A DNA stretch of 64,000 nucleotides from Bacteroidia bacterium (GTDB lineage Bacteria; Bacteroidota; Bacteroidia; Chitinophagales; UBA2359). This document shows, piece after piece, positions 47,683 to 56,876 of this stretch (position 1 is its first letter; every line of letters begins with the position of its first letter). Both the position numbers and the translations under genes were made by a program. A model generated the notes under the pieces. The model did not search any database, was not told the DNA's origin, and worked only from the letters and a program-made list of their open reading frames with translations. Where the stretch lies: NCBI GenBank assembly GCA_030427245.1, contig JAUHXA010000033.1, positions 1 to 64,000 of the forward strand, given 5' to 3'.

Positions 47683-49197
47683 ATGTCTTTTCCTATGTTT
47701 AAACTGCAAAGAACTCCTAATAAGATTTTTTTCTTACTCACACTGTATGTTCTTTTATTGGGCTTAGCGAGGGTATTATTATCGGATGGCATTGAAGTAG
47801 ATGAAGCAGAGCAGTCTTATTTATCTCAATGGCTTTTATGGGGTTACAATATTCAACCGCCACTTTATACTTGGATGTATATAGGTGTGAGTGAGGTTTT
47901 AGGTAATCATTATTGGGTGCAGGTATTTTTTCGGATGTTTTTGCTCCTATTGAGTTATTATGGCATTTTTTGCATTTTCAGTCGGATAAGTAAAAAGGTA
48001 GAAGTTGGAGTTGCAGCCACAGTTTTCTGTCTTTTCCTATTGCAGTTCTCAACCGAATCTTTGCGGCAAACGCATACGGTATTGGTGACAGTAGCAGGGA
48101 TTTGGAGCATTTGGTGTTTGATTCAAATCAAAGAAAATCCCAAATTGAAGTATTACATTCTGTTTGGTTTCACATTGGCAGCAGGCATTCTATCAAAATA
48201 CAATTTTTTGTTTTTCATTTCAAGCCTTTGTCTTGCCGTTTTTATGCTTCCCAAATGGCGAAAGATTCTATTCTCTTGGAAATCGCTGGTCACTGCCATC
48301 ATTGTGACAGTCCTTATCAGCCCTCACCTTTGGTGGGTTTATCAACATTTAGACGCTTTGACCACCGACACTGCCGCACGGATGAGTTCGCAAGGCGATG
48401 ATTTGGGAACTTTGGCTCTAACAGCAAAAGGCTTGTGGGTTTTGATTAGTAATATGTTGGCTTTCTTATCCGTTTTTTTGATAATATTTGTGCTTTTTCA
48501 CTTAAATGATTGGAGGGAAAATGGTTATTTAGGCTTTCGCAATGAATGGATTGTCTTCTTTGAATACTTCTTTCTATTCTCTTTCCTTCAATTCGTAGCG
48601 ATTGTCCTCCTATCCGACTCCACCATTTTTCCTCAAAGATGGATACAACCCTTTTTCATCTTTTTCCCAGGTTATTGCTTTTTGAAATTTTACCCCGACA
48701 CTATTCCTACCAAACGACTGCAATGGTTCAAACGAATCGGCTATTTTGCTGCAAGCGTTACGATTATAGTGGTCATTGCTCGTACAGCTATTCTGCCAAT
48801 GATGAAAAACCCCATTTGGCTGAACAAACCACACACACAATTTTGTGAGGACATCAACTCTGTATTAGAAAAGAATCAAATTGAAGTAATCGTAACCGAC
48901 CATATTCTATTGGCAGGTTATTTTAGAATGAGTGAACCCAATAAAAAGGTCATTAACCTTGATTCCAAATATACTCTTGTTAGTCAATACGATAAGACGG
49001 CCAATATTCTATTCATTTGGTCTTGGGCTTGGGTAGAAGGTGTCGAAGATGGAGTGGCAAAAGGAAAAACACCTAAATTGATAAACAACGAATTACAACA
49101 GCAAACAAAAACTCTTATTGAAGCCGATATGCTCACCTACGATTACCACTACTGCCCTTCAAAAAAATGCTCTTACGACTATGTAATCAGTCCATGA
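47683..49197 (+). CDS. GT39-like membrane glycosyltransferase (paralogue 2)
   Basis: The 504-residue protein parallels its neighbour over the full length: VDEAEQSYLSQWLLWGYN, QPPLYTW, FSTESLRQTHTVLV and GILSKYNFLFF are all kept. The acidic pair and the QPP loop are intact, so it should be active. Differences grow toward the C-terminus, where substrate choice usually lies. The pair most likely arose by tandem duplication and diverged. The start MSFPMFKLQRTPNK gives a basic N-terminus; the second ATG (codon 5) is also possible. Confidence 0.87.
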   Translation: MSFPMFKLQRTPNKIFFLLTLYVLLLGLARVLLSDGIEVDEAEQSYLSQWLLWGYNIQPPLYTWMYIGVSEVLGNHYWVQVFFRMFLLLLSYYGIFCIFSRISKKVEVGVAATVFCLFLLQFSTESLRQTHTVLVTVAGIWSIWCLIQIKENPKLKYYILFGFTLAAGILSKYNFLFFISSLCLAVFMLPKWRKILFSWKSLVTAIIVTVLISPHLWWVYQHLDALTTDTAARMSSQGDDLGTLALTAKGLWVLISNMLAFLSVFLIIFVLFHLNDWRENGYLGFRNEWIVFFEYFFLFSFLQFVAIVLLSDSTIFPQRWIQPFFIFFPGYCFLKFYPDTIPTKRLQWFKRIGYFAASVTIIVVIARTAILPMMKNPIWLNKPHTQFCEDINSVLEKNQIEVIVTDHILLAGYFRMSEPNKKVINLDSKYTLVSQYDKTANILFIWSWAWVEGVEDGVAKGKTPKLINNELQQQTKTLIEADMLTYDYHYCPSKKCSYDYVISP

Positions 49198-49278
49198 AAA
49201 TAAGGTCATTTTACCATCTCCAGAAACTTTCGCTATCTTAGCGTTATCAATCAAAATCACCTCTAAAACAACACTACT

Positions 49279-50877
49279 ATGCCTATTAGAATGGAAAAAG
49301 ACGAGCCAGATAAGTCTCGTCAACCCCAAAACAACAAAGACGACCAACAAAATCGTCAAGACCCTCAAAATCCCCAAACCAACAAAGACAGACAAACTCC
49401 CACAGGAACAAATCCACTTTTGAAGTTGCTTCCTTTTTTGATATTGTTTTTGTTTAGAAATTCTAAATGGTTTGTTCCCATACTCATTTTAGTTGCAGCC
49501 TGGTATTTCTTTTTTGGAGGAGATGCTTTTATGTCCAGTGAAAACAGTAGCAACCCTTTCAGTATGGGCTGTTCGATGGAAGAAGAAGTATTTGACAAAG
49601 CGGAAGTGTTTACTCCTTTGGCGGCAGGCTCCTTCAATACAATGCCTGCTTCAACATCCCTTTTGAAGTACTGCCCCAAGCGAGAAAATCAAGGTCGGCA
49701 AGGTTCATGTGTAGGTTGGTCAAGTGCTTATGCTGCAAGAACAATTTTGTACAGTCGAGCCACGGGAAAGAATCCCAATGAGGTGCGATTCAGTCCATCT
49801 TACCTCTACAATCAAATAGCTTTGCCTGGTTGTCAAGGTTCTTACATACAATATGCAATGGAGGCCATGAAAAAAAGAGGCTTGGTTCCTCTCAAAGATT
49901 TTGGCTACGATCCGAGTACTTGCAGTGTTGCGCCTCGTCCCGAACACCATCAGCTTGCTCAAAACTACCGAATCAAAGGCTTCAACCGTCTGACTTTGGA
50001 CGGCAACAATTACAAAGTGGATATGGCAGCCATCAAACAAAATTTGGCTCAAGGCGCACCTGTGGTGATTGGAATGAAAGTCGGACAAAGTTTTATGCAA
50101 GGAATGAGAGGTAGAGAAGTTTGGCAGCCAACTCGTCAAGATTTTAGTGGTGCAGGGCTTGGAGGTCACGCTATGTGTGTGATTGGTTACGATGATAAAA
50201 AATATGGTGGGGCTTTCCAAATCATGAACAGTTGGGGGCAGCAGTGGGGCAGAGATGGCATCGGCTGGGTGCGTTATCCTGATTTTGATGGCTTCGTTTT
50301 GGAGGCTTATGGACTTTACCCAGAAGGACTTGCAGAAAACAAAGAGGTTTTCAGCAGCACCAAATTAGCGGTTGAATTTGGCTTGGTCGACATTGAAAGT
50401 GGAGAATTCATTGCTTTGAGAGAAAAAGGCGATCGTGTATTTCAAAGCCAAAGGCCAATTGCAGTAGGCGATAAGTTCAAAATTGCAGTTGCCAACAATA
50501 TAGAATGCAATGTGTATGTGTTTGGTCAAGAAACGGATGGAAGCAGCTATGTCTTGTTTCCTTATACACACAAACATTCTGCCTATTGCGGCATTACAGG
50601 CACTCGTTTGTTCCCCAAAGACTATTCGATGAAAGCTGACGAAATCGGCAATAAAGATTATATGGCAGTTGTGGTAAGCAAAGAACCTATTGACTACCAA
50701 CAAATCAATGCTCGAATGTCACAAAGTCGTCAAACTACCTATGCTGCAAAGCTTAAGGAGGCACTTGGACCGACCCAAATTACAGACGTAGATTTTGCAG
50801 CCGACCAAACGATTGGTTTCATTTGTGAGACAAAAGGGAAAAATACAGTAGGTGTGGTCATAGAGATTGATAAGTAG
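49279..50877 (+). CDS. Membrane-anchored C1A (papain-like) peptidase with DUF4384 domain
   Basis: The 532-residue protein begins with an Asn/Gln/Asp-rich cytoplasmic tail (about 1-48) and one membrane helix (about 50-78). A papain-like domain follows (about 120-350) with Cys in GRQGSCVGWSSAYA, His in GGHAMCVIGYDD and Asn in QIMNSWGQQWG, so the triad is complete. The oxyanion Gln is in the first motif. After it, a DUF4384 domain (about 365-480) contains FKIAVANNIECNVYVFGQE and YVLFPYTHKHSAY. DUF4384 occurs in bacterial signalling proteins beside peptidases and kinases. There is no classical propeptide. Substrate unknown. Confidence 0.87.
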   Translation: MPIRMEKDEPDKSRQPQNNKDDQQNRQDPQNPQTNKDRQTPTGTNPLLKLLPFLILFLFRNSKWFVPILILVAAWYFFFGGDAFMSSENSSNPFSMGCSMEEEVFDKAEVFTPLAAGSFNTMPASTSLLKYCPKRENQGRQGSCVGWSSAYAARTILYSRATGKNPNEVRFSPSYLYNQIALPGCQGSYIQYAMEAMKKRGLVPLKDFGYDPSTCSVAPRPEHHQLAQNYRIKGFNRLTLDGNNYKVDMAAIKQNLAQGAPVVIGMKVGQSFMQGMRGREVWQPTRQDFSGAGLGGHAMCVIGYDDKKYGGAFQIMNSWGQQWGRDGIGWVRYPDFDGFVLEAYGLYPEGLAENKEVFSSTKLAVEFGLVDIESGEFIALREKGDRVFQSQRPIAVGDKFKIAVANNIECNVYVFGQETDGSSYVLFPYTHKHSAYCGITGTRLFPKDYSMKADEIGNKDYMAVVVSKEPIDYQQINARMSQSRQTTYAAKLKEALGPTQITDVDFAADQTIGFICETKGKNTVGVVIEIDK

Positions 50878-50900
50878 TGTATAGGAATCAAAGTTTTGTT

Positions 50901-50908
50901 TATCTTTG
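50901..50908 (+). promoter_or_regulatory. Candidate -7 box of the DUF349 gene
   Basis: TATCTTTG fits the TAnnTTTG consensus and lies 51 bp before the ATG at 50959. No TTTG is at the expected -33 position. Confidence 0.45.
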
Positions 50909-50958
50909 CAAGCCTGTGTTTATTATTTACACCATACGATAATTAAAGTTTATCACTA

Positions 50959-52725
50959 ATGAAAGATGCGGTTATAGCCAAATTAGAGGCACTGTTACAA
51001 GAAGATAATATTGCTAAAATCCGTAATGAGGTTCGTGAACTTCGGGATGAATTCAATGAATTGAGACGTAAAATGCGCCAAGAAGCGTTTGAACTATTCA
51101 AAGAAGCTGACAAAGAACGACGAGAGCAAGCAAAGGAGAAGGACAAGGATGCAGAAGTAGAAAATGTACGGTTTGAAATGCCAGAAGATCCTTTGGATGA
51201 ACAGTTCAACGCCCTATATACGACATTTAAGGAGCGATTGACAGCTTACAGAGCTCAAAAAGAGCAGGAAAAAGCTGAAAAAATAAAACAAAAGGCGGCT
51301 ATCGTAGAGGAATTGAAGTCCTTCGCTGGGAATGTGGGTGACAATATTGCAGCAGCTTTTGACCGATTCAATGCGCTGCAAGAAAAGTGGAAAGAAATTG
51401 GCAAAATAGGCAACGACGATAAATACAAAGAGGTAAAAATGGAATACAGTCACCAATGTGATTTGTTTTTCCATAACATCAATATGATGAAGGAGATGCG
51501 AGAGGAAGACCTTCAAAGAAATTTGGTGGCAAAAACCGAAATCCTTGAGAAATTGAAAGCTTTGATTCCATTGGAGAATATCCGCACAATGGAATCCGAA
51601 TTGAAAAAACTTCAAAAGGCCTTCAATGAAGTTGGTCAAGTTCCTTTTGATGTAAAGGACAAGATTTACCAAGAATTCAGAGAAATCGGAGATGCAGTCT
51701 ATGCCAAGGTTCAGGAATTTTACGATGCTCGAAGAGGTGAACAACGAGAAAACCTGAAGAAAAAAATCGCTCTTTGTGAAGAAGTACACCAAATTGCTCA
51801 AGAAACAGCGAATCTTACCAAGCCTTTTGAATGGCAAGAAATCACCAAAAAGGTACTGGAGCTTCAAAAAAGTTGGAAGTCGGTTGGTTACTCAGAAGAA
51901 AACGAGAAAGTATGGGATATTTTCCGCAATGCTTGCGATGCCTTTTTTGCTAGAAAAAAAGACTTTTTCCGTGAATTGGATCAAGGTAGAGAAAAAAACA
52001 AGGTGGCAAAGCTAGCTTTGATTGAAAAAGCAGAAGCAGAACAACACAATACCGATTGGCGAACTACAACCGATTTTTTCATCAAACTTCAAAAAGAATG
52101 GAAAGCTATCGGTTCTGCGCCTCGAAGTGAGGAGAACAAATTGTGGGAACGTTTTAGGGCGGCTTGTGATGTTTTCTTTGATGCGAAAAAAGCACATTTC
52201 GCAACGGCTGAGGAAAAAGAGGCAGAAAACCTGGTAGCTAAAAAAGCGCTGATAGAACGAATCAAAGCTTTTGAGTTGGGAGAAGATGTGGAGCAAAACT
52301 TTGAAGCATTGAAAGCTTTCTCAAAAGAGTTTAGCGAAATTGGTTATGTGCCAATGAAGGACAAAGATAGCATCTATGCAGAGTACAAGGCAGCTCTGGA
52401 TACAAAGTATGGTGAATTGAAGATGGATCGAAATGAAAAGAACAAGCTTCGATTGGAAGGTGAAATGGAGGCTTTGATGGATGGACAGGATGCCGATCGT
52501 AAAATTGACGATGAACGCCGCAAAATCCGTAGCCGCTTAGACGAACTGCAAACGGAAATCGCTCAATACGAAAATAATTTGGGCTTCTTCAAATCAAATG
52601 CGAAAAAGAACAAACCAAATCCATTCTTGAAACAAGTTGAAGATAAATTGAAGGTTCTTCGTGCGGAAATGAACGAACAACGGACAAGGTTGAGAATGTT
52701 GCCAAAGCCTGAGAAGGCGGAATAA
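50959..52725 (+). CDS. DUF349-repeat coiled-coil protein
   Basis: The 588-residue protein consists of charged helices, with several DUF349 units marked by Phe/Trp at fixed spacing: LQEKWKEIGKIGNDDKYKEV, LQKSWKSVGYSEENEKVWDI, LQKEWKAIGSAPRSEENKLW and FSEIGYVPMKDKDSIYAEYK. DUF349 is a helical repeat of unknown role, present in many Bacteroidota and Actinobacteria. No signal peptide or membrane segment is seen, so it is probably cytoplasmic. The last 60 residues are basic (SNAKKNKPNPFLKQVEDKLK). A strong terminator follows. Confidence 0.9.
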   Translation: MKDAVIAKLEALLQEDNIAKIRNEVRELRDEFNELRRKMRQEAFELFKEADKERREQAKEKDKDAEVENVRFEMPEDPLDEQFNALYTTFKERLTAYRAQKEQEKAEKIKQKAAIVEELKSFAGNVGDNIAAAFDRFNALQEKWKEIGKIGNDDKYKEVKMEYSHQCDLFFHNINMMKEMREEDLQRNLVAKTEILEKLKALIPLENIRTMESELKKLQKAFNEVGQVPFDVKDKIYQEFREIGDAVYAKVQEFYDARRGEQRENLKKKIALCEEVHQIAQETANLTKPFEWQEITKKVLELQKSWKSVGYSEENEKVWDIFRNACDAFFARKKDFFRELDQGREKNKVAKLALIEKAEAEQHNTDWRTTTDFFIKLQKEWKAIGSAPRSEENKLWERFRAACDVFFDAKKAHFATAEEKEAENLVAKKALIERIKAFELGEDVEQNFEALKAFSKEFSEIGYVPMKDKDSIYAEYKAALDTKYGELKMDRNEKNKLRLEGEMEALMDGQDADRKIDDERRKIRSRLDELQTEIAQYENNLGFFKSNAKKNKPNPFLKQVEDKLKVLRAEMNEQRTRLRMLPKPEKAE

Positions 52726-52752
52726 ATGTTTAGATTTCAATCTCATAATTCA

Positions 52753-52792
52753 AACGCTGTAAGTTTCATTAAAACTTACAGCGTTTTTTTTT
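52753..52792. terminator. Rho-independent terminator
   Basis: AACGCTGTAAGTTT and AAACTTACAGCGTT pair perfectly with a six-base loop and a T-run. It serves the DUF349 gene; its T-run overlaps the end of the convergent PrsW-like gene. Confidence 0.88.
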
Positions 52793-53618
52793 ACAAAATT
52801 TCTTCTGCCCCATCAATCACAGGAGGAACTTGTGGTATATCAGAATCCTCATTTTCCACCAAAAATTCATTCTCGTTCAATCGATCTGGATGAAAAGGAG
52901 ACGCATCTTGATGCAATGCAATGGCTTTTTGTGAAAATTGGATAGAGAAAAAGAGTACAATAAATGCCATAATGCCTAATATTTCAAAACGTTCTTGCAT
53001 CAAAAAGAAATCATAAGCACCATGCGCCATGACTGCCCAAAACAAACCTTTGGCAAGTAGTTTATTTTTGTTTTTAAAATCAAATTTTGCCATTCCGACA
53101 TAATAGCCCATAATCACCCCAAAAGCAGCATGAGCAGGAACTGCTGTAAACATTCTCAAAATACCTACTGCTAAACCACCTTGTATAACATAAATGATGT
53201 TTTCGAAGGCAGCAAACCCCATTCCAACCATCACTGCATAGACGATGCCATCAAAAGGTTCGTTAAAATCTGGTTTGCGAAATAAATATCCCCTCAAAAA
53301 GATGAATTTTGCCAATTCTTCTGATAAAGCAACAATAATAAAGGCATAAATTGCAGTAGTGCCTATATTCTGCGATGTTCCATACCCCAAAGATTCTCCC
53401 AATGCACCTCCCATAAGTGCGGGAATAATACTCACAATTCCTAACAAAAATGCAATTGCCAACAATCCTGTGGGTTCACGTTCGTATTCGTCTTTGGTAT
53501 AGATAAACCAAATGATTGCAATAGCAGGGGCAAGTGCGATAGCCAACAATCCTAAAGTCATAAGCAATTCGTATAATTGAAAGTCGGTGATAGAAATGGG
53601 TGTAAGTGGATACATCAT
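52791..53618 (-). CDS. PrsW-family intramembrane protease
   Basis: The 275-residue protein has about eight membrane helices and the PrsW signature residues: ALSEELAKFIFLR (Glu-Glu), a GFAAFENIIYVIQGG helix, PAHAAFGVIMGYY and MAHGAYDFFLMQ (His). PrsW-type glutamic proteases cut membrane anti-sigma factors or act as CAAX-like proteases. No anti-sigma gene is adjacent, so the substrate is unknown. The C-terminal tail is acidic and cytoplasmic. MMYPLTPIS is the start; MYPLTPIS is also possible. Confidence 0.88.
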   Translation of the reverse strand: MMYPLTPISITDFQLYELLMTLGLLAIALAPAIAIIWFIYTKDEYEREPTGLLAIAFLLGIVSIIPALMGGALGESLGYGTSQNIGTTAIYAFIIVALSEELAKFIFLRGYLFRKPDFNEPFDGIVYAVMVGMGFAAFENIIYVIQGGLAVGILRMFTAVPAHAAFGVIMGYYVGMAKFDFKNKNKLLAKGLFWAVMAHGAYDFFLMQERFEILGIMAFIVLFFSIQFSQKAIALHQDASPFHPDRLNENEFLVENEDSDIPQVPPVIDGAEEIL

Positions 53619-53692
53619 ATAGGTGGTAGCTGCTTAACCATTGCAACGTTATAACCCATTGATGTAGTTCCAAAGAAAGAACAAATATAAAT

Positions 53693-53740
53693 AAAAAAAG
53701 CACCTTTGGTTGTTTTGGGCAACAACCAAAGGTGCTTTTA
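53693..53740. terminator. Strong hairpin terminator
   Basis: AAAAAAAGCACCTTTGGTTG and AACCAAAGGTGCTTTT form a stem of over 17 bp with a short loop. It follows the CRD protein on the minus strand and precedes the PrsW-like gene. Confidence 0.88.
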
Positions 53741-53789
53741 AATCAAAAAGATTTAGGTATATGGATTTAACTATCTGCTCTAATTGAGT

Positions 53790-54164
53790 TTACAAATCTT
53801 CTGCTGCAACGATAAGTGTATCATTGATAATTTGCATAGCATCATTATCAAGGGTAGAAAGAGTTTTGGTGTAAATCAATTCACCTTTTTCATTTCTAAC
53901 CGATACAGTGTAAAGACGTTCAGGAGCCAATTTGAAGTAAAAATTACCATCTCCGAAAGTAGCGAATTCTGCTACTGAGTTGGTATGATTGTCTTTCAAT
54001 TCGACAACTGCGCCTTCTACTGGGTACTCATTGAGATCATCAACGACTACGCCAATTAGCACAAGATTATACTCACTGGGATTATTGGCTGTGATACTTG
54101 TCATAGTAAACAAAACCAACAATGCTGCTGAGAGGGTGGATTTAAGGATTGAAAATAATTTCAT
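53790..54164 (-). CDS. Free-standing secreted carboxypeptidase-regulatory-like domain (CRD) protein
   Basis: The 124-residue product has a signal peptide (ILKSTLSAALLVLFTMTSITA) and then only one CRD-like beta-sandwich: YNLVLIGVVVDDLNEYPVEG, AVVELKDNHT, GDGNFYFKLAPERLYTVSV, LSTLDNDAMQIINDT. It aligns directly with the CRD of the PorE-like protein at 29817 (LVLVGIVLNNETKEPIEGAL, NDGNFYFKLEAERQYKLS, LSTINKDETQII). Such domains often mediate protein contact in the periplasm. It could be a companion or competitor of that larger protein. It has its own terminator and a long upstream region. Confidence 0.78.
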   Translation of the reverse strand: MKLFSILKSTLSAALLVLFTMTSITANNPSEYNLVLIGVVVDDLNEYPVEGAVVELKDNHTNSVAEFATFGDGNFYFKLAPERLYTVSVRNEKGELIYTKTLSTLDNDAMQIINDTLIVAAEDL

Positions 54165-54747
54165 GGCACTAAGAATTTTAAAAGCTACTGAAAAAATGTT
54201 AATAGAACGAATGGGCTTTTAAAATAAGATGGGCTAAGTAAAGGTAAGTAGGTTGGATTTGAGTTTAGTCAAATGTTGGCTACTTTTTCAAAGTGGGTGG
54301 GCTTTCTGTATTTGTCATTATATTGTCAAAAAGCATGCCAACGTAGTTATAACGGAAAGGTTACGTTTTTAGTTCCCTTTTTTTCAAAAAAATGACTTAT
54401 CAGTATTTTGAGTGTCTTAAAAAATAGACACCTTCCACTTCTTTATTACATAATTAGCTCAAATAATGTGGTTTTAGATACTAAAGACAGTTTCGGGAAA
54501 TTAAAGTGTCTTGCCTTTCGTCCTGTTGCTTAAAATGAGGTCAAAAAATAGCTTTAAATGAAATTCTATTAACAAATGCTTAAGGTCTAAAATTCAAATT
54601 ATAGTTTAACAAGAGTCAAATAATATACCAATACACTTCAAAGGTCGGTGCTTGTAGGCAAATTAGCAGAACTAAAGGAATCAATAGGGATATATTAGGA
54701 GTGAAAGGGAATATTATGGGGGTTAATTCATTGAGTCCTGATGTTTA
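54165..54747. other. 583-bp intergenic region, no gene seen
   Basis: AT-rich with stops in all frames. One short hairpin, GTGTCT (54412-54417) with AGACAC (54426-54431), is visible. It must carry the leftward promoter of the CRD protein and the 3' region of the gene ending at 54748. No RNA gene is recognised. Confidence 0.45.
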
Positions 54748-56034
54748 TTATTTATTCACTACTTCAACACTTGAAGTAGTGATGATTAAGTTTTTGCCAG
54801 ATTTGGAAATATTCAACAATTCTTCATTGATAGGTTCACTATAAATATGCAATTCATCTAAGTAGTCGGTAAATTCTATTTTCCATTTTGTACCATATCC
54901 TATCTCAAATAATTGGTAGTCGTTCCAATCCAGTTCTACAGAGGTATATTTTTGCGTTGTGTTAACCAGCTGTTTTTCTACCTCATATTCAATGTGAAAA
55001 TTGATTTTTCCACTTACCCCCACAGGATTGTAAACAGTCTCTACCGTAAAGCAGACTCCTTTACTTGTCTTGTGTTTGTAATACGACCAATCTCTGTTTT
55101 TTTTCCCATCCGACCATTCAACTATCAGCTTTGCAGACTCATATAAGACCTCCTCTTTATCATTTTGTGGGATATAGTAGTTTTCAGAGATGTACTTATT
55201 TGAAGAATGTTGAACAAAAGTCCTAGTCTTAAGAGTTTCTTTTTTATTGACTTCTGAAGTCTGCTGATAGGTCAAGTAGATACTACCTGGACTGCTGGGC
55301 AGCAAATTGAAGGGAAGTGTATAACGGACTTTTCGGGAAAGCAAAGTATCCTCTGATTTTTGAGGAACTGCCAGATCCAAATTTAAATAGAACATCCCCA
55401 TTTTTTTACGGTAAGCTGTAAAGTATTCCAAAGGAAGTTGAAAACGTATCAAGTCGGATTTCTTCTCCAGAGGCATAATCGTTACTATACTGTTTCGGTA
55501 AGAGGTAATTCCCTGATTCGATAGGCTCGGAATAGAAGTAGTCAATACGATAGAGGCATGAAAATCTTCTTCTTGTACATCTATAAAATTTCCTTGCAGA
55601 TTAATATCCACAGATTTGCCAACCAATAATAATTTAAACGGAAAAACTTTTTCAATATTGGGCAATTTTGTATCTCTGCGTTTGTAAAAAGATAATTCTG
55701 AAATCTGACGTTTTATATCTTCTGAATCTAAAAAAAAACGCCCGCTATATTGATTGACAATATCATTTAAAGAAACCAATATAGACAATACGTCTACAGG
55801 AGTCTCCCCTATTTCTTCATCTAAGTAATTCATCAGATTCACCTTTGCATTGCCCAACGCTAATGCAAGCGGCATGACCAACTCCATTTGTTGATTTCTC
55901 AAGTTTTCTTTTGTCACCTTTGAAGTAAGCTGATCAATAAAAGACTCTACTGATACATTTGAAGGAATTTGTGCTGAAACATCTACAGAATAGAGACAAA
56001 AAGATAAGCTGATGTATAGTAAGAGTCTTTTCAT
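54748..56034 (-). CDS. Secreted protein of unknown function
   Basis: The 428-residue product has a signal peptide (KRLLLYISLSFCLYSVDVSAQ), a helical first part (about 25-120) and a beta-rich rest with FPFKLLLVGKSVDINLQGNF, MFYLNLDLAVPQ and DYQLFEIGYGTKWKIEF. No known domain is recognised. The start at 56034 is supported by the signal peptide; the 24 codons upstream are in an AT-rich stretch divergent from coaX. It is divergent from the coaX cluster and separated by 80 bp. Confidence 0.72.
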   Translation of the reverse strand: MKRLLLYISLSFCLYSVDVSAQIPSNVSVESFIDQLTSKVTKENLRNQQMELVMPLALALGNAKVNLMNYLDEEIGETPVDVLSILVSLNDIVNQYSGRFFLDSEDIKRQISELSFYKRRDTKLPNIEKVFPFKLLLVGKSVDINLQGNFIDVQEEDFHASIVLTTSIPSLSNQGITSYRNSIVTIMPLEKKSDLIRFQLPLEYFTAYRKKMGMFYLNLDLAVPQKSEDTLLSRKVRYTLPFNLLPSSPGSIYLTYQQTSEVNKKETLKTRTFVQHSSNKYISENYYIPQNDKEEVLYESAKLIVEWSDGKKNRDWSYYKHKTSKGVCFTVETVYNPVGVSGKINFHIEYEVEKQLVNTTQKYTSVELDWNDYQLFEIGYGTKWKIEFTDYLDELHIYSEPINEELLNISKSGKNLIITTSSVEVVNK

Positions 56035-56044
56035 TAAACAATGA

Positions 56045-56073
56045 TTTGTATTTTTACGTAAATATAGTCTTTG
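56045..56073 (+). promoter_or_regulatory. Candidate promoter of the coaX cluster
   Basis: TTTG (56045-56048) is followed after 16 bp by TAGTCTTTG (56065-56073), a near match to the -33/-7 pattern, 42 bp before the coaX ATG. Confidence 0.4.
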
Positions 56074-56114
56074 CTTTTTATTTTTCAAAAATACTTTCTG
56101 AACCAAACTGTTTC

Positions 56115-56876
56115 ATGAAAAAAAATGCACCTATTGCTGCAAAACTTTGCCTTGATTTGGGGAATACTCGAATCAAGGCAGCCGTATTTGAAGGAAATGA
56201 ACTGGTTTTTCTTCAAACTTATAATAAACTAAGTTCTGAACAATTAATAAATTTAGTGAGTCAACAACATATAACGCACAGTATCATATCATCAGTTCGC
56301 AATCACCCTTCCTACTTCAATGAAGTATTGCAAAAAGAATCCAAAACTTTTATTGAATTGTCACATCTGACCCCAATTCCAATTCAAAACAACTATGCAA
56401 CTCCTCACACACTCGGAAAAGACCGTTTGGCGGCCGTTGTAGGAGCAATAACTCTGCATCCACATAACCCTGTATTAGTGATAGATGCAGGCACCTGCAT
56501 TACCTTCGATTTTATTGATGCACAACATACTTATCAAGGAGGCAGCATTTCGATGGGAATTGAGATGCGTTTTCGAGCCTTAAATACTTTCACCGATCAG
56601 CTACCTCTCATCGAAAGACAGCCCATAGGCAACCTAATTGGCAATGATACTCGTCAATCCATTTTGAATGGAGTCATTGGCGGCACAATTGCAGAACTAG
56701 ACGGATTCATCGGACACTATTGCAGCCAATATCCAGCGCTTATTGTACTAATTACGGGCGGAGATGCTCGTTTCTTTGAAAGTAAGCTGAAAAGTAAGAT
56801 ATTTGCACGCCCAAATTTGGTGCTGCTTGGACTGAATAAAATCCTTGATTATAATGTTGCAGAAGATTCGAAATAG
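56115..56876 (+). CDS. coaX: Type III pantothenate kinase
   Basis: The 253-residue enzyme phosphorylates pantothenate in the first step of coenzyme A synthesis and belongs to the ASKHA fold. The ATP phosphate motif LDLGNTRIKAAVF is at the N-terminus. GKDRLAAVVGA and the catalytic-Asp motif VIDAGTCITFDFI follow, with GGSISMGIEMRFRAL in the middle. The ATG at 56115 gives a short tail before the motif; 23 codons upstream are open but hydrophobic and overlap the promoter region. It overlaps the next gene by 23 bp, so the cluster is translationally linked. This order (coaX, OMP, TPR, lptC) recurs in Bacteroidota. Confidence 0.95.
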   Translation: MKKNAPIAAKLCLDLGNTRIKAAVFEGNELVFLQTYNKLSSEQLINLVSQQHITHSIISSVRNHPSYFNEVLQKESKTFIELSHLTPIPIQNNYATPHTLGKDRLAAVVGAITLHPHNPVLVIDAGTCITFDFIDAQHTYQGGSISMGIEMRFRALNTFTDQLPLIERQPIGNLIGNDTRQSILNGVIGGTIAELDGFIGHYCSQYPALIVLITGGDARFFESKLKSKIFARPNLVLLGLNKILDYNVAEDSK

